Shown here: positions 35,371 to 43,390 of the stretch, in pieces
Layout of the letters: each line of letters begins with the position of its first letter
Numbering within the stretch: position 1 is the stretch's first letter
From: Acidimicrobiales bacterium
GTDB lineage: Bacteria; Actinomycetota; Acidimicrobiia; Acidimicrobiales; VFJN01
NCBI GenBank assembly: GCA_035316325.1
Contig: DATHJB010000072.1
Location: forward strand, 1-55,372
Reading direction: 5' to 3'
Length of the DNA stretch: 55,372 nt
Notes under the pieces: generated by a model
Database searches by the model: none
What the model was told of the DNA's origin: nothing
What the model saw: the letters and a program-made list of their open reading frames with translations, nothing else
Position numbers and translations under genes: made by a program

Positions 35371-36317
35371 AACTCCACCCGGGGGTCGGCCAGCCGGTAG
35401 AGCACGTCGGTGAGCAGGTTCACGAAGACGTAGAGCAGGGCGTAGACCAGCACCAGCGCCTGGATCACCGGGTAGTCGCGCCCGACGATGCCGTCGATCA
35501 GGGTGCTGCCCATGCCGGGCAGCGAGAAGATGACCTCGATCACGATCGTGCCGCCGAGCAGGCGGCCGAAGCTCAAGCCGACCATGGTGATGACCGGCAG
35601 CAGCGAGTTGCGCAGCCCGTGATGGGTCAGGGCCGAGACCGACGACTCGCCGAGGGCGCGGGCGGTGCGCACGTAGTCGTTGCCCAGGGAGTCGAGCGTG
35701 GAGGTGCGGGTGATGCGACCGATGGTCGCCACCTCGCCGATGGCCAGCACGCCCACGGGCATGGCCAGCCGCTCGACGACCCCGCCGACGTCGCCCCAGT
35801 CGATGACGCCGACCGCGGGGAACCACTCGAGGCGCAGCACGAAGAACAGCATGGCGATGAGGGCGACCACGAACGGCGGGGTGCCCTCCAGGACGATCGA
35901 CGTGGAGGTGAGGGCGTGGTCGAGGCCGGCCCGACCCCGGGAGGCCAGGTGGGCGGCCACGGCGCCGATCGTGACTCCCAGGATCGTGCCCAGGATGAGC
36001 GCCGAGGTGGCGATGGCCACGGTGACCGGCAGGACGCTGGAGAGGATCTCGCTGACCGGCACCCGGTAGGCGATCGACTCGCCCAGGTCGCCCGTGAGCA
36101 GCGAGCCCATGTAGCTGAGCCAGGCCGACGGCAACGGCTCGCCCAGGTTGAGCTGGTCACGGAGCGCGTCCACCGACGCCTGCGTGGAGTTCTCGCCGAG
36201 GATGTACAGCGCGGGGTCGCCGGGCAGGAGGCGGACCACGAGGAAGGTCAGGGTGATGACGCCGAGCAGGGTCGGGACCAGGTGGTACAAGCGCCGCAGG
36301 ACGTAGGATCCCCCCAC
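35367..36317 (-). CDS. Oligopeptide-type ABC transporter permease (DppB), system 2
   Basis: A 316-residue permease opening the operon: YVLRRLYHLVPTLLGVITLTF, LVVRLLPGDPA, GDLGESIAYRVPVSEIL, EAA region VRTARALGESSVSALTHHGLRN and IEVIFSLPGMGSTLIDGI. The GTG at 36317 is preceded by AGGGGAGGT at the right distance. The candidate operator array B lies 51-85 bp upstream. Confidence 0.92.
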   Translation of the reverse strand: MGGSYVLRRLYHLVPTLLGVITLTFLVVRLLPGDPALYILGENSTQASVDALRDQLNLGEPLPSAWLSYMGSLLTGDLGESIAYRVPVSEILSSVLPVTVAIATSALILGTILGVTIGAVAAHLASRGRAGLDHALTSTSIVLEGTPPFVVALIAMLFFVLRLEWFPAVGVIDWGDVGGVVERLAMPVGVLAIGEVATIGRITRTSTLDSLGNDYVRTARALGESSVSALTHHGLRNSLLPVITMVGLSFGRLLGGTIVIEVIFSLPGMGSTLIDGIVGRDYPVIQALVLVYALLYVFVNLLTDVLYRLADPRVEL

Positions 36318-36367
36318 TGCTGACCTCCCCTCAGATCTCGGTGTGACGTCGGTAACGTACCATCAAG

Positions 36368-36402
36368 TTTCACATTCATCCACTAGATTTCATTAGTTGC
36401 AA
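36368..36402. promoter_or_regulatory. Candidate IclR operator array B
   Basis: Boxes TTTCA (36368-36372), ATCCA (36378-36382), TTTCA (36388-36392) and TGCAA (36398-36402) at strict 10-bp spacing. It is the most divergent of the six arrays, but its right half shares the pattern TAGATTTC-N6-TGCAA with array C. It sits upstream of the system 2 permease operon. Confidence 0.45.
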
Positions 36403-36417
36403 CTCACGGAGTGTGGC

Positions 36418-37386
36418 TCACGCCTCCGCCATCTCCACGAGCTCCCAGTCGTCCTGCTCCGCCTCCGAGCCGTCGAGCGGGACGCCGCACCGGGGCACCG
36501 GCGTCCGCCGGGCCACCCGCACCACGGCGCGGACCGAACGGAGCACGCCGTCGTCCAGCGACCGGTGGTGGAGCCTGACCACCGCGTGGTCGTCGTCCCG
36601 GGAGAGCACCTCGCCCTCGCGGGGCGTCGAGAGCCACGCCCAGCCCCGCTCACGGAACAGGGCGGCGTCGACCACCTGCACCACGGGACCGTCGAGGCCC
36701 ATGCAGCCGCGGTAGTGGGCGGCCGCCTCCTCGGGCGCGAGCGTCTGCGTGACGATGCCGGTGAAGACCCGGCGGTCGAGCCACGCCCACGCGGTGCCCG
36801 TCGGCAGGATCAGCGCCGTCGGCGCGAACCGGTGCCCGCCCGTGTGCGAGGTGCGCCGCAGCGACACGCCCGGCGGCAGACCCGACCTGGTCAGCTCGGT
36901 GTGGAGGGCCGTTCCCGAGGCGCCGCAACAGACGTCGCGCCGGCCGTGGGTGCACAGCAGCACCTCGATGCGGTCGGGGCCGGTCACGTCGGCGACGCGC
37001 CCGTGGAGCAGGTCGAGGCAGAGGTCGCCGACCTCGTCGGGGCGCACGTCGAAGCCGGCCCGCACGTAGCCGCCGAACAGGTCGGTGGTGCGCCGGTGGT
37101 AGGTGACGCGGACCTCGGTCCGGGCGGACGGCGGGGCGAGGACGAGCTGCACCCGGTGGGGCCGCCGCTCGGCCGCGGCCAGCTTCAGCGCGGGGCGCAG
37201 GTTGCGCAGCTCGTCGATCTCGGTGGCGTCGCCGGGCCAGGGCAGCGGGCGCTCGATGACGAACAGGCCCTGGAACGATCCCGCCGTCCCCGCCGGGGTC
37301 GAGCCGACCCGCTGCGCCGTCGGGGAGCAGCGGGACTCGGCCCGCCGGGTCGGCTGGCCCACGTCGACGGCGCCGTTGGAGGTCAT
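36418..37386 (-). CDS. Sucrase/ferredoxin-like (PF06999) protein
   Basis: A 322-residue Suc_Fer-like protein. The thioredoxin-like ferredoxin motif is CTHGRRDVCCGASG (about residues 155-168), with a HTGGHRFAPTALILPTG block that is a hallmark of the family. Members bind a [2Fe-2S] cluster and are presumed electron carriers. It ends a three-gene operon with a haem-oxygenase-like diiron protein and a dienelactone hydrolase, so it may feed electrons to the diiron protein. ATG at 37386 overlaps the hydrolase stop by 4 nt. Confidence 0.82.
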   Translation of the reverse strand: MTSNGAVDVGQPTRRAESRCSPTAQRVGSTPAGTAGSFQGLFVIERPLPWPGDATEIDELRNLRPALKLAAAERRPHRVQLVLAPPSARTEVRVTYHRRTTDLFGGYVRAGFDVRPDEVGDLCLDLLHGRVADVTGPDRIEVLLCTHGRRDVCCGASGTALHTELTRSGLPPGVSLRRTSHTGGHRFAPTALILPTGTAWAWLDRRVFTGIVTQTLAPEEAAAHYRGCMGLDGPVVQVVDAALFRERGWAWLSTPREGEVLSRDDDHAVVRLHHRSLDDGVLRSVRAVVRVARRTPVPRCGVPLDGSEAEQDDWELVEMAEA

Positions 37387-38087
37387 GGCGTCGGCGCGTC
37401 GACGGCGAGGAAGCCGTCGATCGTCTCCCACACCCGTTTGGCGGCGTCGGCGTCGTGGTTCGGCCGGGAGGGATCGTGGGCGAAGCCGTGCGACGCGCCC
37501 TCCACCCGGTGGACGTCGACGCCGACCCGCTCGAGCTCGTCGAGGTGGGCCACCGGGACGAACTCGTCCTCGGTGCCGGCGATCGCCAGGATCGGGGTCG
37601 ACGCCGCGGCCAGGACGGATTCCAGGGGGTCGCCCTTGCCGCCGCCCTTCCAGCGGTCGGGCACGTGGACCATGCCGTAGAGCGACACGACGCGGTCGAA
37701 GCGCCCGCCGGCCGAGCTGCGCAGGGCGAACATGCCGCCGATGCACACGCCCAGCAGGGCGACGGGCTCGACGTCGAGCAGGTCGGCCAGCAGCAGGGCG
37801 TCGGACAGGATGCGCTCCTCGCCCAGCTCACGTATGCCGATCGTGACCTTGTCGGGGAAGGCCATGTCCTCGAGGCCCGGGAAGGGCTCGAGGACGCCCA
37901 CCGTGGCCGACAGGTCGGCGGCGAGGCGCTCGGCGATGCCCACGAAGACCGGGGACAGGCCGAACACGTCGGGGAGGACGACCACGCCTCGGCGGGGAGC
38001 ACCTCCCCCGCCGACACCCTCGGCGGCGCCGCCGGACACGACCGTCGCGGGCGTGCCGGAGTCGAGCAGGATCCGCTCAGCAGGCAT
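37383..38087 (-). CDS. Dienelactone hydrolase-family protein
   Basis: A 234-residue alpha/beta-hydrolase. The nucleophile is Cys115 in GVCIGG, with Asp184 (GTEDEFVP) and His200 (GASHGFAHDP), the Cys-Asp-His triad of dienelactone hydrolases, which open unsaturated lactones in aromatic degradation. A Gly-rich stretch at residues 20-32 replaces the usual first hairpin. The start is ATG at 38087, 7 bp after the preceding stop. Lactone or ester hydrolysis within the island pathway is likely. Confidence 0.83.
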   Translation of the reverse strand: MPAERILLDSGTPATVVSGGAAEGVGGGGAPRRGVVVLPDVFGLSPVFVGIAERLAADLSATVGVLEPFPGLEDMAFPDKVTIGIRELGEERILSDALLLADLLDVEPVALLGVCIGGMFALRSSAGGRFDRVVSLYGMVHVPDRWKGGGKGDPLESVLAAASTPILAIAGTEDEFVPVAHLDELERVGVDVHRVEGASHGFAHDPSRPNHDADAAKRVWETIDGFLAVDAPTP

Positions 38088-38094
38088 CAACGGG

Positions 38095-38784
38095 TCAGTC
38101 CGCCAGCGAGAGCACGTGGTCGGCGATGCCGTTCATCAGCACCAGCCAGACGCCGTGCGACTTGCGCGACGAGACGTAGGCCCGGTCGAGGTCCTGCTCG
38201 GTGGCGTACTTGCCGATGATCTCGAGCGTGTCGTGGGCGTGGTCCTGGTCGAGCTCGGAGTGCACGCCCCAGAAGGCGACGTCGTCGGACGAGAGGCCCA
38301 GGTTGGCCATCCAGCGCTTGGCCGAAAGGCCCGAGAGGTTGCCGGTCTCGGCCTGGTTCAGCGCCTCCAGCGAGCCCTTGGCGGCGAGACCCTCGATCCA
38401 CGGCTGGGTGCGGGTGAGCGTCTCCCAGGCCAGGAACGCCGTCTGGGTCGACGGGATCGGCTCGGCGTTGGTGATCTCGTCCTCGGTCATGCCCAGGGCG
38501 ACGCCCATGTCGACGAGCAGCTGGTAGTGCGAGGTCTCCTCGTTGGCCTCTTCCTCCCAGAGGTTCTCGGTCACGACGAACCGGCGCACCTCGAGGATGG
38601 GGCAGTTGCCCACGACGTTGGCCCAGCACTGGCGGCTGTGGCGCGGGAAGAGCCCGAACTGCTTGACGAACTCGATCGCCATCGGCTTGGTGATGTTCTC
38701 TTCGACCTCTGACCACCAGCGCAGCTGCTGGCTCGTCTCCATGGCCAGCTCGTTGATCCGCCGGTTGAACTCTTCGCTCTTCAT
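38095..38784 (-). CDS. Iron-containing haem-oxygenase-like (HDO/CADD-type) redox protein
   Basis: A 229-residue all-helical protein of the TenA/PqqC/CADD group. Potential diiron ligands are Glu and His in ENLWEEEANEETSHYQLL (about residues 72-90) and Glu, Asp and His in FWGVHSELDQDHAHDTL (about 175-191). Members of this fold with the E-H/E-D-H set are dinuclear iron N-oxygenases, desaturases or C-C cleaving oxidases. ATG at 38784 follows GAAGGGGA. It heads the operon behind operator array C. Confidence 0.75.
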   Translation of the reverse strand: MKSEEFNRRINELAMETSQQLRWWSEVEENITKPMAIEFVKQFGLFPRHSRQCWANVVGNCPILEVRRFVVTENLWEEEANEETSHYQLLVDMGVALGMTEDEITNAEPIPSTQTAFLAWETLTRTQPWIEGLAAKGSLEALNQAETGNLSGLSAKRWMANLGLSSDDVAFWGVHSELDQDHAHDTLEIIGKYATEQDLDRAYVSSRKSHGVWLVLMNGIADHVLSLAD

Positions 38785-38827
38785 GCCGTCCCCTTCTCGT
38801 CGCAGCTTCCGCAGGTTACAACGGGCG

Positions 38828-38862
38828 TTGCGTCTAGCGCAATTAGATTTCTCATAATGCAA
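38828..38862. promoter_or_regulatory. Candidate IclR operator array C
   Basis: TTGCG (38828-38832), CGCAA (38838-38842), TTTCT (38848-38852) and TGCAA (38858-38862), all 10 bp apart. The first two form a perfect palindrome around TCTAG. It lies 44-78 bp upstream of the haem-oxygenase-like gene and 2 bp after the stop codon of the class II aldolase gene. Confidence 0.7.
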
Positions 38863-38863
38863 T

Positions 38864-39628
38864 TCATGGTGACCCGCCTACCTGGCGGGCGTAGTAGTTC
38901 CAGGCCCACCGCTCGCCCTTGGGCAGCACCGGCTGTGAGCGGGCGGAGACGAACGCCTCCATCTCCTCGGCGGGGAGCCGGCCCTCGTAGCCGGCACGGT
39001 GCAGGTCCCAGGTCATCTCGGCCAGGTGCTCCAGGCGCAGGGCGCGCAGAGTGGCCTGCTCGACGCTGGCCCCCACCACGGTGATGCCGTGGCCCCGCAT
39101 GAGGCAGACCGGCGCCGCGCCCAGGGCCGCCACCAGGGCGGCGGCCGTCGGCTCGTCGCGGACCAGCACCGAGCTCTCGAACACGGGCACCCCGTCCTCG
39201 ACGAGCAGGCTGGCGTGGTGGTCGTAGGCCCCGTAGACGGGCCGCAGCGGTACGCCGGCGATGCCGCACAGCACGCAGAACCGCGGATGGACGTGCACGA
39301 CCGCGACCACGTCCTCGCGGGCACGCAGCACACCGGTGTGGATGGGCAGCTCGAGGGGGACGTCGGCGGCGTCGGGGTCGTCGACGGTGCCGGTGAACAG
39401 GTCGACCGTGCGGATGGCGTCGACGTCGGTGGCTTCGAGGCCGGCCTCCGACTCGGTGCGGCAGCGCACCAGGATCTCGCGGGGTCGGCCGGGGACGCGC
39501 ACGCTGACGTGGCCGGTGATCTCGCGGGCCACGCCGGTGTGGCCGAGGATGCGGCAGGCCGTGGCCACCTTGTCCCGCAGCTCGGCGACGACCCGGTCGC
39601 TTCCGTCGCCGCCGCCGCTGACGCTCAT
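38864..39628 (-). CDS. Class II aldolase/adducin-family protein (aldolase or decarboxylase)
   Basis: A 254-residue zinc-dependent protein: ARITGHVSVR-type start (REITGHVSVRVPG), HTGVLRAREDVVAVVHVHP with the H-x-H zinc ligands, and CLMRGHGITVVGASVEQA with the third His. Besides sugar aldolases, this family includes 3,4-dihydroxyphthalate decarboxylase of actinobacterial phthalate degradation, which is attractive given the neighbouring ring-cleavage genes. ATG at 39628 overlaps the cupin stop (ATGA). Last gene of the six-gene operon. Confidence 0.82.
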   Translation of the reverse strand: MSVSGGGDGSDRVVAELRDKVATACRILGHTGVAREITGHVSVRVPGRPREILVRCRTESEAGLEATDVDAIRTVDLFTGTVDDPDAADVPLELPIHTGVLRAREDVVAVVHVHPRFCVLCGIAGVPLRPVYGAYDHHASLLVEDGVPVFESSVLVRDEPTAAALVAALGAAPVCLMRGHGITVVGASVEQATLRALRLEHLAEMTWDLHRAGYEGRLPAEEMEAFVSARSQPVLPKGERWAWNYYARQVGGSP

Positions 39629-40590
39629 GCCGGCTCGCTGCGTTCGAGGCCGAAGGCCCGCAGCACGGGCTCGTCGTCGTAGGTGAACAGCGACAGCGGG
39701 TCGCCGCCGTCGTTGCTGATCTCCAGCGGGCACCAGCTGGGAACGCAGAACACGTCGCCGAACGCCAACGGGAAGGTGGCCGGGCCGACGGCTGCCGTGC
39801 CCCGGCCTTCGGCGACGCAGAAGACCGCGCCACCGACCCGTCGCTGCGGCCCCCACCGGCCGCCGGCGGCGACCGTCACCACCTGGCACCTCGTGGTGGG
39901 CAGGACGTCGGCGCCCGTCGCCGGATGCGTGTAGGCGATCGCCGCCGCGCCCTCGTCGGAGGCCGCCGCGGCCGCGACTGCCGCCGAGTGCACGGGCGCC
40001 CACGGGTAGGTGAGCGCCGCCTCGCGGGCCGGGTCGTCACCGGGCTCCTGCAGGCCGGTCGGGTGCGGGTCGAAGAACCAGGCGTCGAGGGCCCGGGTGA
40101 GCGGCGAGTCGAGGGCGTCGAGCCACACCATCGGGTGCGCGGTGCCGTTGACGTGGTCGTGCCAGGCCCAGCTCGGGGTGAGCACCAGGTCGAAGGGCGA
40201 GAGGTGCACGGCCACGCCGTCGACCACGGTCAGGGCCCCTTCGCCCCGGAGGACGAAGCGCAGGGCCGCCGCTGTGTGCCGGTGGGCCCGCGCCGTCTCC
40301 CCGGGGAGGATGAGCTGGATGCCGGCGTAGAGGTTGCCGACCGCCCGCTTGTCGCCCTTGGTCGCCGGGTTGACCAGCATCAGGACCCGGCGCTCGGCCT
40401 CCTCGGCCGTGACCAGCTCACCGGCGCGGCGCAGCAGCGGCTCGACCTCCGACCACGCCCACCGGTGCGGCACCGTCACCGGTCGGGGGGCCCGGTTCCG
40501 GTCGAGCACCTCCCACAGGGGGGCCATCTCGGACCCGAGCAGCTCCTCGTAGAAGCCCCCGAGCCCTCCGTCGGACGTTCGGTCGGGCAT
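39625..40590 (-). CDS. Gentisate/1-hydroxy-2-naphthoate dioxygenase-like bicupin
   Basis: A 321-residue bicupin of the gentisate 1,2-dioxygenase type. The first cupin has IQLILPGETARAHRHTAAALRFVLRGEG with His103 and His105, and distal His144 in PSWAWHDH, the expected 3-His Fe(II) site. The second cupin is vestigial. Relatives cleave gentisate, salicylate or 1-hydroxy-2-naphthoate. It is slightly shorter than GDO (about 345). The gene lies 5 bp downstream of the ABM gene and overlaps the class II aldolase gene, in an operon with a hydratase-aldolase and aldehyde dehydrogenase, as in phenanthrene lower pathways. Confidence 0.8.
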   Translation of the reverse strand: MPDRTSDGGLGGFYEELLGSEMAPLWEVLDRNRAPRPVTVPHRWAWSEVEPLLRRAGELVTAEEAERRVLMLVNPATKGDKRAVGNLYAGIQLILPGETARAHRHTAAALRFVLRGEGALTVVDGVAVHLSPFDLVLTPSWAWHDHVNGTAHPMVWLDALDSPLTRALDAWFFDPHPTGLQEPGDDPAREAALTYPWAPVHSAAVAAAAASDEGAAAIAYTHPATGADVLPTTRCQVVTVAAGGRWGPQRRVGGAVFCVAEGRGTAAVGPATFPLAFGDVFCVPSWCPLEISNDGGDPLSLFTYDDEPVLRAFGLERSEPA

Positions 40591-40595
40591 GCGGT

Positions 40596-40916
40596 TCAGG
40601 ACGCGGGCGGGGCCGGCGTCGCCGCGGCGGGGTCGACCGGGCGATCGGCGCGGACGAGCTCGAGCACCTCACGTCCCTGGGGGCGCTCGGTGAGGCCGAC
40701 GGCCTGCGCGGCGGGCGAGTCGTAGAGGGCGTCGCGGGCCTCCAACGACTCCCAGTAGGTGAACCGGGTCATCTTCGTGGGGTCCTCGGGCGACCGGAAC
40801 ACGTAGGCGCCCAGCCATCCCGGGTGCTTGCTGGTCACCCCGATCACCTTGTCGATCTGCTCGTCGTTGAGGCCGACCTCGGCGTCGACGGTGAAGTTGG
40901 TGATGGACACGAACAT
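40596..40916 (-). CDS. ABM-domain (antibiotic biosynthesis monooxygenase-like) protein
   Basis: 106 residues with a dimeric alpha/beta-barrel ABM fold: MFVSITNFTVDAE, then SKHPGWLGAYVFRSPEDPTKMTRFTYWESLEARDAL, and an Ala/Pro-rich tail. Members are cofactor-free monooxygenases, haem-degrading enzymes or muconolactone-isomerase-like proteins. ATG at 40916 follows AGGAGAG. Its role in the operon is unknown; quinol oxidation or an isomerase step is possible. Confidence 0.75.
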   Translation of the reverse strand: MFVSITNFTVDAEVGLNDEQIDKVIGVTSKHPGWLGAYVFRSPEDPTKMTRFTYWESLEARDALYDSPAAQAVGLTERPQGREVLELVRADRPVDPAAATPAPPAS

Positions 40917-40958
40917 GGGGCTCTCCTGATCAGCGGTTCTCGAAGGGGCGACGGCGCA

Positions 40959-41915
40959 TCAGCCGAAGCGGGGCTTGTCGCGGAAGTCCTCGGCGAGGTC
41001 GCGCCAGCGCTCGCCGCGCGTGCGGGCCGAGGCGACGACGTCGTCGGGCAGCTCCCAGAAGGGCGGGCGCAGCGGGCCGGGGTCGCAGTAGCCGGCGGCC
41101 TGGACGGCGATCTTGAGCTGCAGCTCGCGGTAGCGGGGGTCGGTGCCCGGGGCGTCGCTGCCGAAGACCTCGGCGGCGATGGCCCGCGCCGCCGGCCAGT
41201 CGCCTGCCGCGCAGGCGTCGCGCAGCTGCAGGATCGGCCACGGGCCCATCCACACGTTGATCGACCAGCAGCCGTCGGCCCCGAGCAGGGCGTAGGGGAA
41301 CAGCTGCGCCTGGTACACGTAGATCTGCAGCTGGTCGCCGACGCCGTCGACGAGCTTCGAGAAGGGCACGGTGTCGCGGTGGCTGTCCTTGATGGCCACG
41401 ATGTTGGGCCGCTGCGCCAGCCGCACCACGGCGGGCACGGGCAGCGTGACGTGGTGCAACCCGGGGTTGTGGTAGAGCATGAACGCCAGGTCGGGGAAGC
41501 GCTCCGCGATCTCCTCGAAGAAGCGCACCGCGTTCTCGACGGTCTGGGGCATGTAGTAGGGCGCGCCGACGAAGGCGCCCGGCGCTCCCGCGTCGCGGAT
41601 CATGCGCAGCCGCTCGAGGGTGGCCCGGGGGTTGGCCTCGGTGCAGCCGACGAACAGCGGCACCCGGCCGGCGACGGCCTCGACGGTGGCCGAGGTGAGC
41701 GTGGCCACCTCGGACGGCAGCAGGTTGTAGACCTCGCCGAAGCTGCCGGTGGTGGCGATGGCGTCGACGCCGTCGCCGATGATGCGGTCGACGCCGGCGC
41801 GCAGGCGGCCCACGTCGACGGTCTCGGTGGCGTCGAAGTCGGCGCCGTCGTCGGTGGTGAACGACGGCATCATGGCGATGACGCCGCGGAGGTCGGACGG
41901 TCGGAGGATGGTCAT
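40959..41915 (-). CDS. Hydratase-aldolase of the DHDPS superfamily (NahE/PhdJ-like)
   Basis: A 318-residue class I aldolase. The Schiff-base Lys176 is in VAIKDSH and Tyr148 is in MLYHNPG. Beyond the generic fold it shares NahE-type blocks: IAMMPSFTTDD at the start, ATTGSFGEVYNLLPSE, LFVGCTEANPR and a C-terminal PLRPPFWELPDDVV. NahE and PhdJ hydrate and cleave substituted benzylidene-pyruvates to pyruvate plus an aromatic aldehyde. An aldehyde dehydrogenase lies immediately upstream. ATG at 41915; GAGGGGAA is 13 bases upstream. Confidence 0.82.
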   Translation of the reverse strand: MTILRPSDLRGVIAMMPSFTTDDGADFDATETVDVGRLRAGVDRIIGDGVDAIATTGSFGEVYNLLPSEVATLTSATVEAVAGRVPLFVGCTEANPRATLERLRMIRDAGAPGAFVGAPYYMPQTVENAVRFFEEIAERFPDLAFMLYHNPGLHHVTLPVPAVVRLAQRPNIVAIKDSHRDTVPFSKLVDGVGDQLQIYVYQAQLFPYALLGADGCWSINVWMGPWPILQLRDACAAGDWPAARAIAAEVFGSDAPGTDPRYRELQLKIAVQAAGYCDPGPLRPPFWELPDDVVASARTRGERWRDLAEDFRDKPRFG

Positions 41916-41938
41916 CGGTGGTTCGTTCCCCTCGGCCT

Positions 41939-43390
41939 TCACAGCCAGCGGTTCGGCGGGAGGATGCTCACGCTCTTGGTCTGGGTGTAACTGAGCAGCT
42001 CTTCGAGCGACTCCTCGCGGCCGAGGCCGCTCTGCTTGTAGCCACCGAACGGGAGCCCCTGGAAGTGCTCGCCAGAGCCGTTGACCCAGACGAAGCCGGC
42101 TTCGAGCCGGGGGATCAGGCGCATGGCCCGGGCCAGGTCGTTGGTGTAGAGGTTGGCGGTGAGGCCGTAGTCGACGTCGTTGGCCTTGGCGACGACGTCG
42201 TCCTCGTCGGTCCAGGTCATGATCGACATGACCGGCCCGAAGATCTCCTCCTGGGCGATGCGCATGTCGGGCTTCACGTCGACGAACACCGTCGGCTCGA
42301 CGAAGAACCCCTTGGCGAAGACCTCGCCCTCGGGGTGCCCGCCGCCGGCGATCACCCGACCGCCCTCGCTGCGGCCCACCTCGATGTAGCGCAGCACCCG
42401 CTCGTACTGGGCCTGCGAGATCATGGCGCCCATCGTCGTGTCGGGCTGCGACGGGTCGCCCTGGCGGATGCGGCCGATCTGCTCCTGCACCCGCTCGCAG
42501 AACTCGTCGAACACCGTCTCGTGCACGAAGACCCGGCTGGCCGAGCCGCACGACTGGCCCTGCCAGCCGAAGTTCATGGCCTTCACCGCGCCGGCCGCGC
42601 TCTGCTCGACGTCGGCGTCGGGGAACACGATCAGCGGGTTCTTGCCGCCCAGCTCGAGGGAGACCTCGGCCAGCTGTTCGGCGCTGTCGCGCACGATCGA
42701 CTTGCCGGTCTCCGGGCTGCCGGTGAGGCCGATGCGCTTGACCCGGCGGTCCCGCACCAGGGCGCGACCCATGGTCGCCCCCTCGCCGGTGACGATGTTG
42801 AGCACGCCGGGCGGGAAGATGTCCCGGGCCAGCTCACCGAGCCGCAGCCCGGTGACGGGCGCCTGGGGCGGCACCTTGAGCACCACCGTGTTGCCGGCCA
42901 CCAGCGGGGCGGCGATGCGCGACCCGGCGAACATGATCGGGTGGTTGAAGGGCACGATGCGCACGACCACGCCGAACGGCTCGCGCACCGTGTAGTGGAA
43001 GCCCTCGACCGAGGCGGGCACGGTGGTGCCCTTGATCTCGGTGGCGAGGCCGGCGAAGAAGTCGAGGCGCCTCGCCGCCGCGGCGACGTCCTTGGCCATC
43101 GGGGTGATGGGGCTGCCGGTGTCGGCCGACTCGAGCCTGGCCAGCTCGTCGGTGGCGCCGCGCAGGGCGGTGGCCAACTGCCGCACCTTCTCGGCCCGGG
43201 CGATCGGGCCGATCGCCCGCCATCCCTCGTACGCGGCCTCGGCCGCGTCCACGGCCAGCCGGGCGTCGTCGGCGCCACCGTCGGGGACGACGGCGATCGC
43301 CTCACCGGTGGCGGGGTTGGTGCTCTCGACCGTCCGGCCCGAGGCGCTCGGCACGAGCTCCCCACCGATCAGCATGTCGTAGGTCTTCAC
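41939..43390 (-). CDS. NAD(P)+-dependent aldehyde dehydrogenase
   Basis: A 483-residue enzyme of standard length: Asn149 in PFNHP, LKVPPQAP cofactor region, GLTGSPETGK, general base Glu246 in LELGGKNP, nucleophile Cys281 in GQSCGSASR, and a C-terminal PFGGYKQSGLGRE motif. In its operon it would oxidise the aldehyde released by the hydratase-aldolase or a muconic semialdehyde from extradiol cleavage. ATG at 43390 overlaps the LLM stop by 4 nt. Confidence 0.93.
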   Translation of the reverse strand: MKTYDMLIGGELVPSASGRTVESTNPATGEAIAVVPDGGADDARLAVDAAEAAYEGWRAIGPIARAEKVRQLATALRGATDELARLESADTGSPITPMAKDVAAAARRLDFFAGLATEIKGTTVPASVEGFHYTVREPFGVVVRIVPFNHPIMFAGSRIAAPLVAGNTVVLKVPPQAPVTGLRLGELARDIFPPGVLNIVTGEGATMGRALVRDRRVKRIGLTGSPETGKSIVRDSAEQLAEVSLELGGKNPLIVFPDADVEQSAAGAVKAMNFGWQGQSCGSASRVFVHETVFDEFCERVQEQIGRIRQGDPSQPDTTMGAMISQAQYERVLRYIEVGRSEGGRVIAGGGHPEGEVFAKGFFVEPTVFVDVKPDMRIAQEEIFGPVMSIMTWTDEDDVVAKANDVDYGLTANLYTNDLARAMRLIPRLEAGFVWVNGSGEHFQGLPFGGYKQSGLGREESLEELLSYTQTKSVSILPPNRWL

